This document shows positions 1 through 12,740 of a DNA stretch of 64,000 nucleotides, piece by piece (the first letter of the stretch is position 1; each line of letters opens with the position of its first letter). This DNA is from Tillus elongatus (Eukaryota > Arthropoda > Insecta > Coleoptera > Cleridae): assembly GCA_964006375.1 (NCBI GenBank), contig OZ023262.1:194991907-195055906 (forward strand), read 5' to 3'. The notes beneath the pieces are model-generated. The model was not told the origin of the DNA. It saw only the letters and a program-made list of their open reading frames with translations, and searched no databases. The translations under genes and the position numbers were made by a program.

Positions 1-365
1 GATGGTCTTCCCCTTCCGACTACTTAAAAACCTATTATATCTTCATTACAAATACACAAAAAGAAAATACATTCCACAGAAAATTTTATTTCCCCATTAT
101 CTGTCTCAGCAAATGCCGGTGACCCCCTTAATCCTCCTCATCCTCTAAGTACCGTGACCAAAGGCGCCCAGTTAATTGACCGTGACCCTACTACTTCCAC
201 TGATAACGAAGCAGGTAGACGGAACAACATATATAAGACACGACATGCAACGAACAGCCAGATCTCACTGAGACCTAGGGTTAACCACACTGACACCTCA
301 GAGACGATCTCCGGTGAGATTTGGGGAGTAGGCAGATTGAGGCCTTAGAGTGCCCTTAAATATTT
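1..365. other. Unassigned sequence
   Basis: Mixed-composition sequence with a short open frame at 154-348 that has no recognisable motif. I see no splice-supported gene, TIR or repeat here. Confidence 0.4.
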
Positions 366-416
366 CCTTTAACTCTTGAAAATGGCTCCAAAACAGACAC
401 CGAAACGTCGAGTTTT
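366..416 (+). ncRNA. Degenerate hammerhead-like motif
   Basis: A GAAACGTC segment follows a potential short stem (GGC and related bases) and a weak CTTGAAA in the place of the hammerhead CTGATGA box. Flanking AACTC (371-375) and GAGTT (about 410-414) can pair as stem I. GAAACGTC matches the GAAA box plus cleavage triplet of the minimal hammerheads found with Penelope-like elements. The first box is mutated, so this is at best a decayed copy. Confidence 0.3.
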
Positions 417-485
417 CCTAAATTCTGGAAGCGGTTCAACCCGAGAACCCAGTATGTCTCACATTAAAGACCGCAGAAATCTTTG

Positions 486-488
<3 letters not shown>

Positions 489-575
<87 letters not shown>
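489..575. repeat. (AT)n microsatellite, family A junction
   Basis: Pure AT dinucleotide array of about 87 bp. The sequence that follows it (576-705) is the conserved right flank of family A, so the array was probably carried in by that element. Confidence 0.95.
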
Positions 576-578
<3 letters not shown>

Positions 579-705
579 TTTAACTGACCATGGAAATTGT
601 TTCCAGAGGCTCTAATTTGCGCACATCTGCAGAAATTTTCGAAAGTCTCACCATCGATACCTCTCTATTAGTGAATTTTCTTAATGAAAATTCACTAAAA
701 ATACA
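576..705 (+). repeat. Family A right flank
   Basis: Diverged copy of the segment that follows (AT)n in family A: the first part matches the 'aactgacc...gctc...gcgc' block, and the end (TTAGTGAATTTTC ... GAAAATTCACTAA) is the short terminal hairpin seen at 3770-3796 and 52895-52915. Confidence 0.7.
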
Positions 706-1638
<933 letters not shown>

Positions 1639-1850
1639 GCTAAGTGTCAAAAGATATAACAAAACACCGTGCATCGTTCATGTAAACTTTCTTCTCCAAG
1701 GTTGAAAACCCTAAGATGTAAGGACTGAACAAATCGTTGCACAAGGCTTTCTTTCCAAAAAGGAGGTCACTTCTAACAATCATCTTTGTTTAACATATAT
1801 GAAGTTTTACATAATATTTTTATGAAATGTACTTAATAAGACTTATCTAA

Positions 1851-1886
1851 ATACTACTACTACTACTACTATTACCACTATTACTA
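1851..1886. repeat. (ACT)n-like trinucleotide repeat
   Basis: ACT/ATT trinucleotides immediately before the LINE-like 5' region at 1887. A similar ACC/ACT run ends the LINE at about 26,600, so this may be the tail of an older LINE. Confidence 0.7.
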
Positions 1887-3245
1887 GGGGCTCCCTTTTG
1901 GTGAGTACGTGGATGGCGACTACGGGGGTGCATAAGAAACGCACACCATCACACACACGCTCACTATTCCACACACACGCACACATGCATGACCTTTCTT
2001 CAACTTGTCTTGGGTGAGGTCCCTCCTCTTTGATCTTTCCTATTTGGGCAGATTTGTATTTCTCTACCTCTCAGCCGACTCTTGTTCTTTTCTGACGCCG
2101 ACGCTGTTAGAGTTACCGAGGGCTACGTGTCTTTTTATTTACCACTTTAAAAGGATCGATTAGCCAATGACGACTGGCATGGAAATGGGTTGGACACAAA
2201 AAATAAAGAGAAAATATGGGTGACACGCATAAAGTAAAAGTGTTTACGGTGCAGGGGAGATACATTCCAGTACCGGTCGGAGTGGACAGTGCGAGAGCGG
2301 GCTCCCCCGACCGTTAGACTGAGTCTGCTATGAACACTCGGTGTCTGGCGATGGATACTGGAGAGGAAGGAAACGTGCAGAAGAGGACATTAAGCCAAGG
2401 AGCGCTAAAAAAGAACTCGAAAGAGTCAAGTAGCGGTGCACCGACCCCTCAAAAAGAGCAGATTCGATCACACGGTTTCCACCTCGCCGTTGAAGCACAT
2501 CAATAGGTGATGTGCTTCACCAAGAAGGCACGCCAAGTGCTGCTAAAAGCAATGAAGATATGACCGGAGCGAAGAAAATAAAAGCAGAAGGAAGCCCAAC
2601 AGAAAAGCCAATTACAGAGTTTCGTAGAACGATAAACAAGGTGGTAGGAAACATAACAGACCTCAAGAACCTTGTTAAGGCTATCCCAAATACCAAGAGG
2701 GAAATTACAAAGCTAATAAGTAATACGTCACGGAGCATATAAGTTCTGAACCAGATATGTGAACAATGGGAAATATATCCAAGTGATACCAAAACAGTTG
2801 CACCACCATCTGCTACAAAAAGCATCGGCATGCAGACGCATGACAAAATTTAAGTAGAAGACAAGACAACTGAAGAGGAGGCCAAGAAAATATCACAAAT
2901 ACGCAGGGTTATATAAGAAGAAGAAATCGTCTAACAGCGGTAAGAAGTAATGTTCCATAAATGGCCTAAGGCGACCTACAAGAAAACGACAGTGGAAATA
3001 GGAAACCCGGTTAAAACAAACGCCTGTGGCAAGGACACTGCTCTCATAATAAATAAAGCTCAAAACAAGGAAAGAGGAATATTCAAGCAAATACTACAGA
3101 AATACCCGGAGTTAGATACCACTCTTAAGGAAACAGCAGACAAGGGCCAAATAGACTTCGTCATAAGAAGAACTAAAATTTCCACTGAGAAGAAGGAGAA
3201 AGAGAAGACATAAACGTTCTATTTCTGGTCTCTCCAGGTAGTAGA
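1887..3245 (+). mobile_element. LINE 5' region with ORF1 (5' fragment)
   Basis: GC-richer than its surroundings, starting just after a trinucleotide run and cut at 3272 by a family A element. It comprises a possible 5' UTR (1887-2330) followed by an ORF1 relic. The orientation and ORF1 character suggest an I/R1-like non-LTR retrotransposon whose downstream endonuclease and RT are missing. Confidence 0.45.
2341..3213 (+). pseudogene. LINE ORF1 (Gag-like) relic
   Basis: Two open stretches, 2512-2742 and 2950-3213, with frame breaks between. The first is charged and helix-prone (INKVVGNITDLKNLVK...). The second has a block reading WPKATYKKTTVEIGNP and later KYPELDTTLKETADKGQIDFVIRRTKIST, which resembles the region before the CCHC knuckles in ORF1 of insect I/R1-type LINEs, whose ORF1 protein binds RNA in the element's RNP. 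No CCHC motif survives because the copy ends at the family A insertion at 3272. Assignment rests on pattern memory, not a search, so it is moderate at best. Confidence 0.45.
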
Positions 3246-3271
3246 GAATGAGCTGCAGTATGTATAGAAGT

Positions 3272-3796
<525 letters not shown>

Positions 3797-3879
3797 AAAA
3801 CGCTTAGGCAGGCAGCAGACTTGGGAGTTGCGTGGAAATAAACCACAGCAACAGTATTGCAGTGTTGGCGTAAAGACAT

Positions 3880-5080
3880 TATGTATTCAACTTTTTGTTA
3901 CATATTAAAAGGATTAAAAAAAGACAAGTTTTTCCTAATTTAACCGACCTCGAAACTCCTACAGTTTCGGCGATAGCAATTGTCACACATGGTATTTGGA
4001 CCACAATGTATAGACATTTGGCCTCTCTGGATATACATTCACTACTAGCTACGGTGGTTATAGCTCCCAGCACCTTTCTGCCTGAATTTACCCTACTTTG
4101 TATCTCATCGACTATTCTTATGTCGTTTGAAAACAGTCTCTACTAGGTGACCATTTAAAAGGAAACTGCAATTACTCGTTCTACCATCGTTATCAAACAT
4201 CATACCTTTAGTCTTTTCTGCGTTCACACTTAGGTTAATTTTATCTGTTATTGTCATTAGCCTCTTCGGCACCCTCTGCAATTATCCTTAAGATTTACTA
4301 AGTAGTACTGCATCATCAGCGTACAGTAACACTTTTACCCCAGAAGCATTAATTTGTATGCCTGCTGTCTTCGAGCAAACTTCTCTTATACATCTGTCCA
4401 CGAATATGTTGAATAACCTTGGAGACATCACAGATCCTTGTGTAGCAGCCTGTTCCATTTTAAAATACTCACTATTCAATTAGTTCCAATACGTGCCCTA
4501 CTGTCATCATATAGAGATTTGATACCTCGAATCAATCAATCAATCACACTCCCTTGGCACTTTACATTTTGTTATGCACACATTACACAGAGCCACCTCG
4601 GTCAAATTCGAGCATCCATACTTAAACATTTCTGCATGGAGTTTATCAAGACCCGCTCCCTTTCCATCCTTTAGTTTCTTGATCACTATTTTAATCTCAG
4701 TCACTCCAACAGTGTTACATTCTGTGTAGCTTGGAATCGGCAGAGGGTTCTAATCGCTCTAATTGCTTCCACATAGTTTCTCAACATATTCTTTCTAGCA
4801 CACCTTCCTCGTCCCATACCATATCCTCATTCTGTGTTTTCACCCCAATCACATTGTTTCTTCCAGTTTGTCTTGCCCTTTTCATCAACATACAAAATAA
4901 TTTCTTCTTCCCTTTACAGTCGTTTTGCATTTTCTCAGCCTCTTTCGTTTCCAGTTCTCGCTTACTGTCACTAACGATTCGTTTGGACTCACTTCTCGAA
5001 TGTCTGTGCTCAACCAGGTGCTTCTCTGTCTCTCTCTCTCTTTCTCTCTCCCTCCCTTTCTTAGAAATCGTTGCCATTTT
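3880..5080 (-). pseudogene. LINE reverse transcriptase relic
   Basis: Read on the minus strand from 5080 down. First a lysine-rich linker (about 5077-4781), then an RT N-terminal block at about 4720-4590 reading EIKIVIKKLKDGKGAGLDKL, a gap, then GIKSLYDDSRARI (about 4540-4500), then QGSVMSPRLFNIFVDRCIREV and LLYADDAVLLSKS (4479-4288). YADD carries the catalytic aspartates of the RT palm. The C-terminal side continues to about 3880 with INLSVNAEKTKGM. Frameshifts, stops and an internal deletion make it dead. It reverse transcribed a LINE RNA at the nick when alive. The clade looks jockey/RTE/CR1-like, not the I/R1 type at 23-26 kb. Confidence 0.75.
5025..5060. repeat. CT-rich microsatellite
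   Basis: Imperfect (TC)n run. It makes the serine/leucine-rich plus-strand frames at 4731-5234 look coding although they are antisense to the LINE relic. Confidence 0.8.
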
Positions 5081-5491
5081 GCATTCTTATATATTCTTCC
5101 TTCCGGGGATCCATATTTGTCTTTACTTTTTCACTTCACCACTTATCCATCCAATTCTCGCTCCACCACTTGCTTCTTTTGCACATCCAATTATATTATC
5201 TTTCTGTAAGCAAGGTACTTCCTTAGGTATTTGAATTTTATGTAATTGTCCTATTATTCAATCTTTAGATTCCAATGGGAGTCATAATTATGGCACAGCC
5301 GGTGTAGTTCTAGCCGTCGCCAAGTAATAATTATGTTAGTATATTCTATTATTTTTATACGATCAATTTAGCCATCGTTCAATACAAATATACTTATAAA
5401 TATTGTGAAATAATTTAATTATGTCGTATTATTTTACGACGCAATTTGCAATAAACTTGCAAGAAAATACATAGCTATTGATTGGGTGTTG

Positions 5492-5493
<2 letters not shown>

Positions 5494-5573
<80 letters not shown>
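5494..5573. repeat. (AT)n microsatellite
   Basis: Pure AT array of about 80 bp; flanks not assigned to family A. Confidence 0.95.
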
Positions 5574-5576
<3 letters not shown>

Positions 5577-6330
5577 CACCGGACCATATATAATTATATA
5601 GCGCATTTAATCTATATAGAGACAAAATATACAGTCGGTACATATGTAAGTATATTAACATATGGCAGCTGACCGTGTTGTCAGATTTTCAGTCTAGCGC
5701 CATTCTAATATCGGAGGCTGTTTAGTAGCCATATATATATCGGCCAATTAATGGCTCAGCAGAAACGTCATAAAAAGAAATGTGCCATATTGAACACCAA
5801 AACCTGCTGATTTCAAATCAGCATGGAATTGAAACTCAGCATTACTTTTATGAAGCAAACTGAAGCCTTGCTTGTTATTCACTTATTTACTATTCCCCGT
5901 CGAACTGAACAAGATTAGCGGGGCGCTTGATGTATGTCAAACAAGTGAGCCCATATAATATGTGCAACAGCTGACAAACAGACACAAATAATAAAACAAT
6001 GATTGGTTTGTTGATGATGATAAGTCAAAACGACTGTGATGGAGCCACACATTCGAGGCGTATTTAATCAACTGAAACACCTTTAACATTCACAAATTTA
6101 TTTCGCTGCTGTACACTTTGAACTTTCAGGACAATTTAAAGCTACCCAAATTTCCAAATTTTTTCCTGTGCTGAATTGCAATTAAACTGTTATTTATTCT
6201 TTAGTATTTAGGTTCGTTCTTTGCTTGAGTTACACTTTTTCTATCGCTTCTTTTCCAACCCATTCGTGAGATATTTATAATTGAAGTTTACATTGTGTAA
6301 GTTTATCGTTCTTGGGTTCATTTTTTATTA
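5574..6330. other. Unassigned, probably mariner 5' flank
   Basis: No domain seen. The 3' part may contain the 5' UTR and TIR of the mariner relic that follows, but I could not match it to an inverted end near 7400. Confidence 0.35.
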
Positions 6331-6333
6331 ATT

Positions 6334-7350
6334 TTGTTACATCCATATTTTGTCCAAATGTATTATGCAATAAATGAAAAATTAGATACGCCTCAATCGT
6401 ATTTGGTATGCTGCAAAAATTCACGGTTAGTGGCTGCAAAATATAGTCGTAAATATCCACGTAGACATGTTCCTAATCATACATATTTCTTCAAAAGTTA
6501 CCAAAAGTTCCGATGATTTGCAAGTTTCGATAGAAGAATCCCTTCAAAGGAAATCAATGTGGACATGGAAATCGATATTATGAGTTTCTTCTAATTCAAC
6601 TGACGTCTCTCAATCAGAGAAGTTGCCAAACAATTGGACTGTTCCACGACATGCGGTCACAAGGTATTGGAGAAACATAAATATAAAGCTTATAAAGTAC
6701 AACCGGTCAACTTTTACATGAAGGTGAGGCCGTAAGAAGACAGCATTGCTGTAGGTGGTTGCTGGAAAGTCATGAAAATAACGCTTGTTTCCTTGGAAAC
6801 ATAATCTAGAGTGATGAGTCAAATTTCTGGAACAGGCAAAAATTTAATAGGAAAAATACACATGTATGGAGTAAATATAGGGGGAACAAAATAGAACCAA
6901 TTAAAAATCAGGTGAGATTCTCAATAAGTATATCGACAATTAGAATTTACGGGCCGTAATTCTATAAAGGCGTTTTAACAGCAAAACCTTATGTTGAAAT
7001 ATTACATAGTATAGTTCCTGAAACACTGGACACCATACCACTTGGAAGATTAAGAAATTCGATTAATCAGCATGATGATGCTCCACCGCAGCGAGGTCGA
7101 GAAGTTCAAGATTATTCAAATGCTCAATTCGATTGTTGGATAGGACACGGAGGTATAGTGCTGTGGCCTCCAAAAACAACAGACTTGACACAATTGGATT
7201 GATCAAATTGGGGTATCATAAAACATGACGTGTATAGAACCAGAATAAATCATTTGGATGCTTTGAAGCAACGAATTAGGAACGCTATGCGACAATTTAT
7301 CTAATCTTCAAAATATCCAAAACAATCTCATCAAAAGGGTTAGGTTAGGC
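6334..7350 (+). pseudogene. Mariner-like transposase relic (helix-turn-helix plus DDD/E)
   Basis: The N-terminus (6388-6513) reads YLVCCKNSRLVAAKYSRKYP, the helix-turn-helix found in insect mariner-like transposases of the DUF4817 type. A second helix region follows near 6600-6690 (REVAKQLDCSTTCGHKVLEK). The catalytic core is spread over three frames: a WSDESNFW-like block near 6805-6830, a block reading QHDDAPPQRGREV near 7066-7100, and WPPKTTDLTQLD near 7165-7200, which corresponds to WPPRSPDLTPLDF in live relatives. KHDVYRTRINHLDALKQRI follows. Several frameshifts and in-frame stops disable it. When active the protein would cut and paste its own element in the nucleus. Family assignment is firm; subfamily is not. 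Confidence 0.8.
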
Positions 7351-7659
7351 ATTTAACAACATCGTAGTAATTTCGTACAGTTTTTGTAATACAAATTTTG
7401 TATCAAATAATTACTCTGAATAAAACCAATTGTTTCTGCTCAGTAGCCTTTTTCTCTAAACAATTATTTCCGTTATTCTCACGTAATTTGTCTCTTCGAA
7501 GCTGCATTTTTTAAGACAATATATGAAAAAAACTCAATGATTGTAGTTAATTAAATTCATTAAGGAGCAGCAAAGTATCTTCAGACCAGACAAGCGCAGT
7601 AGCTTTTTTACCTGCGGTCTAGTTATTCATGGAATACATGACGTTAGTGAACAAACAGG
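7351..7659. other. Mariner 3' flank, unassigned
   Basis: Non-coding sequence after the transposase relic. A TIR could be here but I did not find its partner. Confidence 0.3.
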
Positions 7660-8105
7660 GTGACAACCGCAAAGATCGCTCTAAACGCAATCAATTACTG
7701 AGAAAATTTTTTATGGTTCAATTTAAAACATTTAAGGTAATGTCGACAACTGTGACATTTGTTGCGCGTTGAGATTTGCGGTGAGAGACTCTGTAACTGG
7801 GAAAATAAGAAAGGTCGCTATTGTTCCCGATTGCCATGAACGATCACATCTGTGGTCTAGTACATGACGATAGAAAAGAAAAAGCATGATGACCGCAAAG
7901 ACCGTTCGAGATGCAATCAATTCCTGAGGAAATTTCACTATGATTCAATTTCAAAAAATGATGTTATGTCCACACCTCCGACATTTTGCGATTTCCCGTT
8001 TCAGATTTGAGATTAGAAGGATTATTTGAGCAACTTTGTCCATTTAACTGACTATGTAACTCTGAAGATAAGGAAGTTAGCGATTGTTCCCGATTGCCCA
8101 GATAT
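7660..8105. repeat. Diverged tandem duplication, about 226-bp unit
   Basis: Unit 1 starts near 7660 and unit 2 near 7886; both contain ACCGCAAAGA, CGCAATCAATT-like, GATTCAATTT-like and TATTGTTCCCGATTGCC-like segments in the same order. The second unit has an extra ~50 bp near 8000. No coding content. Confidence 0.75.
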
Positions 8106-9419
8106 GTTCAATCTGGACTTCATAAGACCTTGAATTTACAAAACCACAGAGATGTATTGCAGGTAAACATTGGGTAATGAACCACTTTAAAATATATATT
8201 TCAAGTCTCTGGATTCGTTAGTCAATTTTCAATTTAATTAAGGAAACTACTAGTTTTGGAACTAAAACCCACAAGAATATTTTATAGGCAAACTTAAACC
8301 AAATTTGTCCCAACTTAGTTACTGACTTTGGAGTAATTTTATTAGTAAAAAAAAAACAAATTAAGACCGGCATTTTCAAATTTGTTGCGTTTATAACAAA
8401 CCAGTCAACAATTTGGTTGATTATAATTAAGTTACGACTTAGGTTATTTGGACTCAGGTGCTCATCAGCATGTCTTAATTTGATGTTTGGGTAGCTTCAG
8501 CAAATCAAGATACGCATTGTGTGAAATATGCTCAAAATGTCAAACCTATAGTCTCCAGCAGCCAGACATTTCAAAATGGCGGCCAGAATAATTATCTAAA
8601 TGGATTTGGTTTTAGTAACATTGCTCGAAGACATTAAATGAGTTTCCAACAATCGACAACGTCAAATGCAACATTACAACATCGTTAATTATAAACTGCC
8701 ATTCTTCAGAATTAGTAATTTATAAATATTCGACACCACACGTTCTCCATATTATTATTATGTAATAGGTATTGACACAATAACATATCCTTACACGAAA
8801 GACATAATTTATCTAAAAGGTACCAGAATTCCTGTTCTCTAAGAAGTCTATCCAAGTAATATGCTAAAGTGCTTTAGGAGACAAATTTCAGCTCCGATAA
8901 GTGATGGGATCACCCTAGATCGGCATAAGTGGCGACACAATGCACAAGTACTAGAAAAATTGATTTCCTTAAAAGCTGGCAAGCAGTGAACCAAATATCG
9001 CAAGGTCAACACTGAAACTTTATTTTACACGTAATTTATTCCGAACTAGTGCACAAGAAGGCATGTAGCTGGATTGAAACTTTTATAACCCCAGTCAGCA
9101 AATATGGAGCACGTAGATGAAGTTTGTGTGGGGCCAAATTAAAGTTGAAGGATTTTGTAACGCTTCCGAATAAATAGGTTAGTCTCTGGGTACAGACACA
9201 TCACTATTTTCTTGGCTTCAAATATTAAAATCGCATGAATCTAGCATGTAAATAACAGGCCTGCAGCGCTTTTTTAGCTGCTTTTTTGACAGTAAAACTA
9301 AAAACTAACTTTGAAATGTGTTTTCAGGAGCTCTGTCTGCTTGAGACAGATTAAATGACATAATGATTGTAGCATATAACACAGCTGATCCATTTTCGTA
9401 CATGTATGGTCAAATAAAA
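8106..9419. other. Unassigned AT-rich sequence
   Basis: About 1.3 kb in which I see no gene, TIR, tandem repeat or transposon domain. Confidence 0.4.
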
Positions 9420-9477
9420 AAAGTTTTATATAGACGTAGATACCACCTCCTTGGCTTCACAATTGTTCGTTTACTTC

Positions 9478-9518
9478 CCTGTAATCAGCTTCGCCGCTTT
9501 CCGGCATCATCAGACAGG
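9478..9518 (-). ncRNA. Hammerhead ribozyme-like motif
   Basis: On the minus strand: CCTGT, then an intact CTGATGA box, one base, stem II arms GCCG and CGGC closing a GAAAG loop, then GAAG where the catalytic GAAA box belongs, then CTGATT (where the relatives have CCGGTT), then ACAGG, which pairs with CCTGT as stem I. Both stems and one of the two core boxes are intact; the GAAA to GAAG change probably makes it inactive. Minimal hammerheads of this layout are known in Penelope-like retroelements. Confidence 0.55.
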
Positions 9519-9528
9519 AGATATGGTA

Positions 9529-9560
9529 ATTTGTAATGATGCCGGAAACCGGTTACAGAG
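9529..9560 (+). ncRNA. Decayed hammerhead-like motif
   Basis: Right arm of the inverted pair. It keeps GAAA followed by CCGGTT and ACAG, but the CTGATGA box has become AATGATG and stem II is lost. Confidence 0.4.
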
Positions 9561-9780
9561 AAAACAACGAACATCTGTGAAGCCATAGACATAGTCTCTA
9601 CGTTCATATTAAGTACGAAACGGTTTCACCAAGTGAGGGCAACAATAATCTAAGTGAAAAGTTTAACGATTTTTGTACTCCTTCAAAACTTCGTAATCGC
9701 TAAAATATGCAGGTGCCCAAGTATTGAATAATGTTTAATCTTGGAGAAAGTTTGGCTTAGGTACGTAATCAAAAGTTAGG

Positions 9781-10020
9781 GGCTCGATAGCCCAGTGGTA
9801 TGAACGTGTGGCTCCGAAAACAAATGTCCTGGGTTTGATTTCCGATAAAAGTTTCATTTTGTTTTTAGCGCGTGCTGTAAAATTGTCATCAACTGGGATT
9901 GTGGCATTCTAATCGAGCAAGTTGAATGACTGCAAGTTTGAACCTTGAAAAGGGGCATAAAACCCTTGGCCTCGTGGATCATACGATGTTAAACATCTTT
10001 ACTCTCTGTTCAGACAGAGG
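9781..10020 (+). repeat. tRNA-derived SINE
   Basis: The head has A-box-like TAGCCCAGTGGTA (9789-9801) and B-box-like GGGTTTGATTTCC about 30 bases downstream, the internal RNA polymerase III promoter arrangement. A ~180-bp body without tRNA similarity follows. No cloverleaf with an intact acceptor stem, so this is not a functional tRNA gene. Confidence 0.55.
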
Positions 10021-10130
10021 GGATAATAAAATAGGCTCTAGACATAGTATTTAGTATAAGATGTTATCTGGTATTACATTAGAAAATATTTGAACCAGAC
10101 ATAGTGAAAACATAATAAAATGTGAAGCTG
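10011..10130. repeat. Direct repeat, copy 1
   Basis: Shares AATAAAATAGGCT, a run ending in AAAATATTT, ACATAGTG-like and GAGCTGA segments in order with 11,490-11,615. The two copies are 1.48 kb apart in the same orientation. Confidence 0.6.
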
Positions 10131-10443
10131 AGTAAAAAAAAGTCGTTCAACGATACATCTACTATTAGCTGACTCGGAAGAAGTCAAGATCGTTATTATT
10201 TCTTTTGATATTGTTAGAGAAGCGTTCAGTAAGAGAGGTTTAGTTAGGCAAAACTCAAGGGTCAATACAGGGGACATCCGAACAAATATCCAAGACAGAA
10301 GAGTGGGCAAGTATACAAATCAAGGGCTAAACAGGATCCAATACGGTAAATAAACCAATAATAATAATAATAATAGAGCACTTATTATTACCAAATTAAG
10401 AAACAGAAGAGAGAAATATATACACAGAAGACACACACACATA

Positions 10444-10446
<3 letters not shown>

Positions 10447-10523
<77 letters not shown>
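10447..10523. repeat. (AT)n microsatellite
   Basis: Pure AT array of about 77 bp, preceded by a short CA run and an earlier ATA run. Confidence 0.95.
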
Positions 10524-10526
<3 letters not shown>

Positions 10527-11489
10527 AATTGGAAGACGGTTGGAGAATAGTTAGGCGGAGCAATGTAGCAGCGAAGATCGATTAGCATGGAGTCGACTTT
10601 AAAGAAAGATAAGACCAGTTAAAAGAAAAATAAAGGAACACCCTGGAAACCGTATCACGTAAAATCTGGTTGGCAATGTGCATATTCTGTGAATCAACAA
10701 CACATTGTTCAGGGATACTTACGGACTGTCCACCAATTATTACGTGCAGGATAAACCAGAAAGAAATTTCATACATACTAAAGGAGCTGAGAGAGATGAT
10801 AAGGCAAGTTCCACGTACGTAAAACATTTAATAGAGTTAGGCTCCATATCTATTGAAGCTGAACGAATTAAACCAATAGAGCAAGGTCTTAGCATGTTGA
10901 GATAATTTGGAGAGGTCGAAAGTCCAGCAGAGAATCCAGAGATCACAGAAAAATATAAAGTGATTCAATAAAGCAATTTTCTAGTGCGTTGATAGAATAT
11001 CCAGACGTAAAAAAAGTATACGAAGGTAAAAAAAGAAGAGAGTAGTCCAGTAAAGTATCCAAAGGCAATAGAAGAGTGAATGGTCCAGTAACAATCCAGG
11101 ATGGGAATTATGGAATGCAAACGAACACAAATTCAAGTCAAGTTAATTTAATCCAGGGCATGAAGTGAGCTGAAATAAGAAGAAAGAGCTTGTACAGAAC
11201 TCACCCATTCTCCTTAAGCCAAGTCCACAGCTACAGAGCAAAAAAATGACATTACGGAAAGCAGTGGAACAATACTACACGCCATTTATGGGATAAAATC
11301 TTCCGCATTTATATGCCATGAATGAACGCCGATAGCAACATTATGGTACGGTACAGCGAGAGATGAATTGGGGAGCAAGACAAGGAACAGCTCAGTCGAC
11401 GATCAAATGGATGACTGATTGGGCTATATGCTCAAAAAAAAGTGGCCATGTTTTTGACTTGGCATAATGTGCAGAAACAAGAGAATCAT
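10524..11489. other. Unassigned purine-rich sequence between direct repeats
   Basis: AG-rich with many short open stretches but no recognised domain. It lies between the two direct repeats at 10,011 and 11,490, so it could be the interior of a decayed element. Confidence 0.35.
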
Positions 11490-11615
11490 ACAGAGACAGA
11501 AGGGCCAATAAAATAGGCTTAAAATATTATTTACCATAGAATTTTAATTGATATTTCATTAAAAAATATTTAACCTGAATATAGTGGAAACAAAATATAA
11601 TTTGGAGCTGACTAA
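11490..11615. repeat. Direct repeat, copy 2
   Basis: Second copy of the repeat at 10,011-10,130; it abuts the minus-strand SINE at 11,618. Confidence 0.6.
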
Positions 11616-11617
11616 GG

Positions 11618-11978
11618 ATGTGTGTTTTTGTTTCTTTAACGTCGGCCTACTTCCGCGACTATGGCCAATCACTGACGCCAGGAAGCAGTTTCACCTCACT
11701 ATCCTGCGAATTTTGCCGAACCTCTGCCTTTCTGTAAGGAGGGTAGAGATCTTTAACGTGCCTAACATCGCATGGACATGGGACCGACGGCTTTACGCCC
11801 CCCTCCGAATGGCGGAACGTGCAGACATTTAACTTGCTCAAATACAATGCCAGAACCTCGGTTGATATTAATGTTACAGTTTGTACTGAAAAAGTGAAAG
11901 GAGTACGCTGTGATCGAACCCAGTACCCTTCGGTTCAGAGGCACACCTTCTTACCCCTGAACCACCGAGGTTCACTGA
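11618..11978 (-). repeat. tRNA-derived SINE (same family as 50,190)
   Basis: The tRNA-like head is at the high-coordinate end. On the minus strand it shows GGTGGTTCAGGGGTAAG (A box) and GGGTTCGATCAC (B box). The ~250-bp body matches 50,190-50,480 closely, including GCGACTATGGCCAATC and AATTTTGCCGAAC on the plus strand. The tail is short and A-rich. Plus-strand open frames here are antisense to the SINE. Confidence 0.75.
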
Positions 11979-12740
11979 CTAAGTAAGCTGTACGTTTGTG
12001 TTAGGTATGGAACGGTTTCAATCTCAAGCATAACAATATTCTTTCCGTTCGATGCTTAAATCAATGCATGCGAAAATACAGACTAAATAAAACAAGAAGA
12101 AGAAATAAAATCAATCAGTATGATGCTAAAATATTTTGTTTTTAATAAAAGCGAGAATTTGTGTTAAATGAGCTACCTGTAAGATAGTATAGCAAATTTT
12201 GGATGTATAAATCTTATTTTTTGATGTTCATATAATTTTGTTAATAAAGTGGTTTTATATATAAAAAAATCCATTTTCTATAAACCTTCAAATCTACTTT
12301 CCGATTAGCGTATTTTAAGCGGGTCAACATTCTTATTATTTTTGTGAATTATACCTATAACCTATTTTTATGTTTACTATTTAAGAACTGTAACTTAAAA
12401 AGTTTTTACATTAAATGATTTCTCTTGTATGTATTCTGTTGATTGTATTTTACATGTTTCATAAACTCGTAGCCTATTTCATATTTAACTGGATGGAATC
12501 GGTGATTTTAATTAAGGTATATCCCAGACACACGCCCACTTTGTACAGAATTTTACAGACTGCGACTTCGGTATGGTTGAACAAATCTTTGTAATCTATT
12601 CACTTCTTAAGCGCTCTAAATATAAGTAGTTAATGATGGCTCACTCAAATTTGTAGACTTTTATTATTACGGTCGATATCTAATTTTTAAAACTTTATTG
12701 CGAACTATACTTTAACGTTTTCACGTGAAACTCTACAGAC
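11979..12740. other. Unassigned AT-rich sequence
   Basis: No gene, TIR or repeat recognised. The LINE relic that follows has no visible start here. Confidence 0.4.

Larger units (their letters stand above)
9420..9610. repeat. Inverted pair of hammerhead-bearing repeat ends
   Basis: The left arm (9450-9515) and the reverse complement of the right arm (9536-9592) share GGCTTCACA, TGTTCGTT, CTGTAA and TTTCCGGCATCA in order. A third, single copy lies on the minus strand at 59,375-59,470. Each contains a hammerhead-like core. This arrangement fits ends of Penelope-like elements. Confidence 0.65.

Noticed and set aside
376..615. Open frames of alternating Tyr-Ile at (AT)n arrays (here and at about 20 other sites)
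   Set aside because: Translation of pure AT dinucleotides in any frame gives open Tyr-Ile runs; they carry no information.
4731..5234. 167-codon plus-strand frame rich in Ser, Leu and Phe
   Set aside because: It is antisense to the LINE RT linker on the minus strand and inflated by a CT microsatellite.
11584..11832. 82-codon frame and overlapping minus frames
   Set aside because: They lie within the tRNA-derived SINE; the related copy at 50,190 does not conserve the frame over its length.
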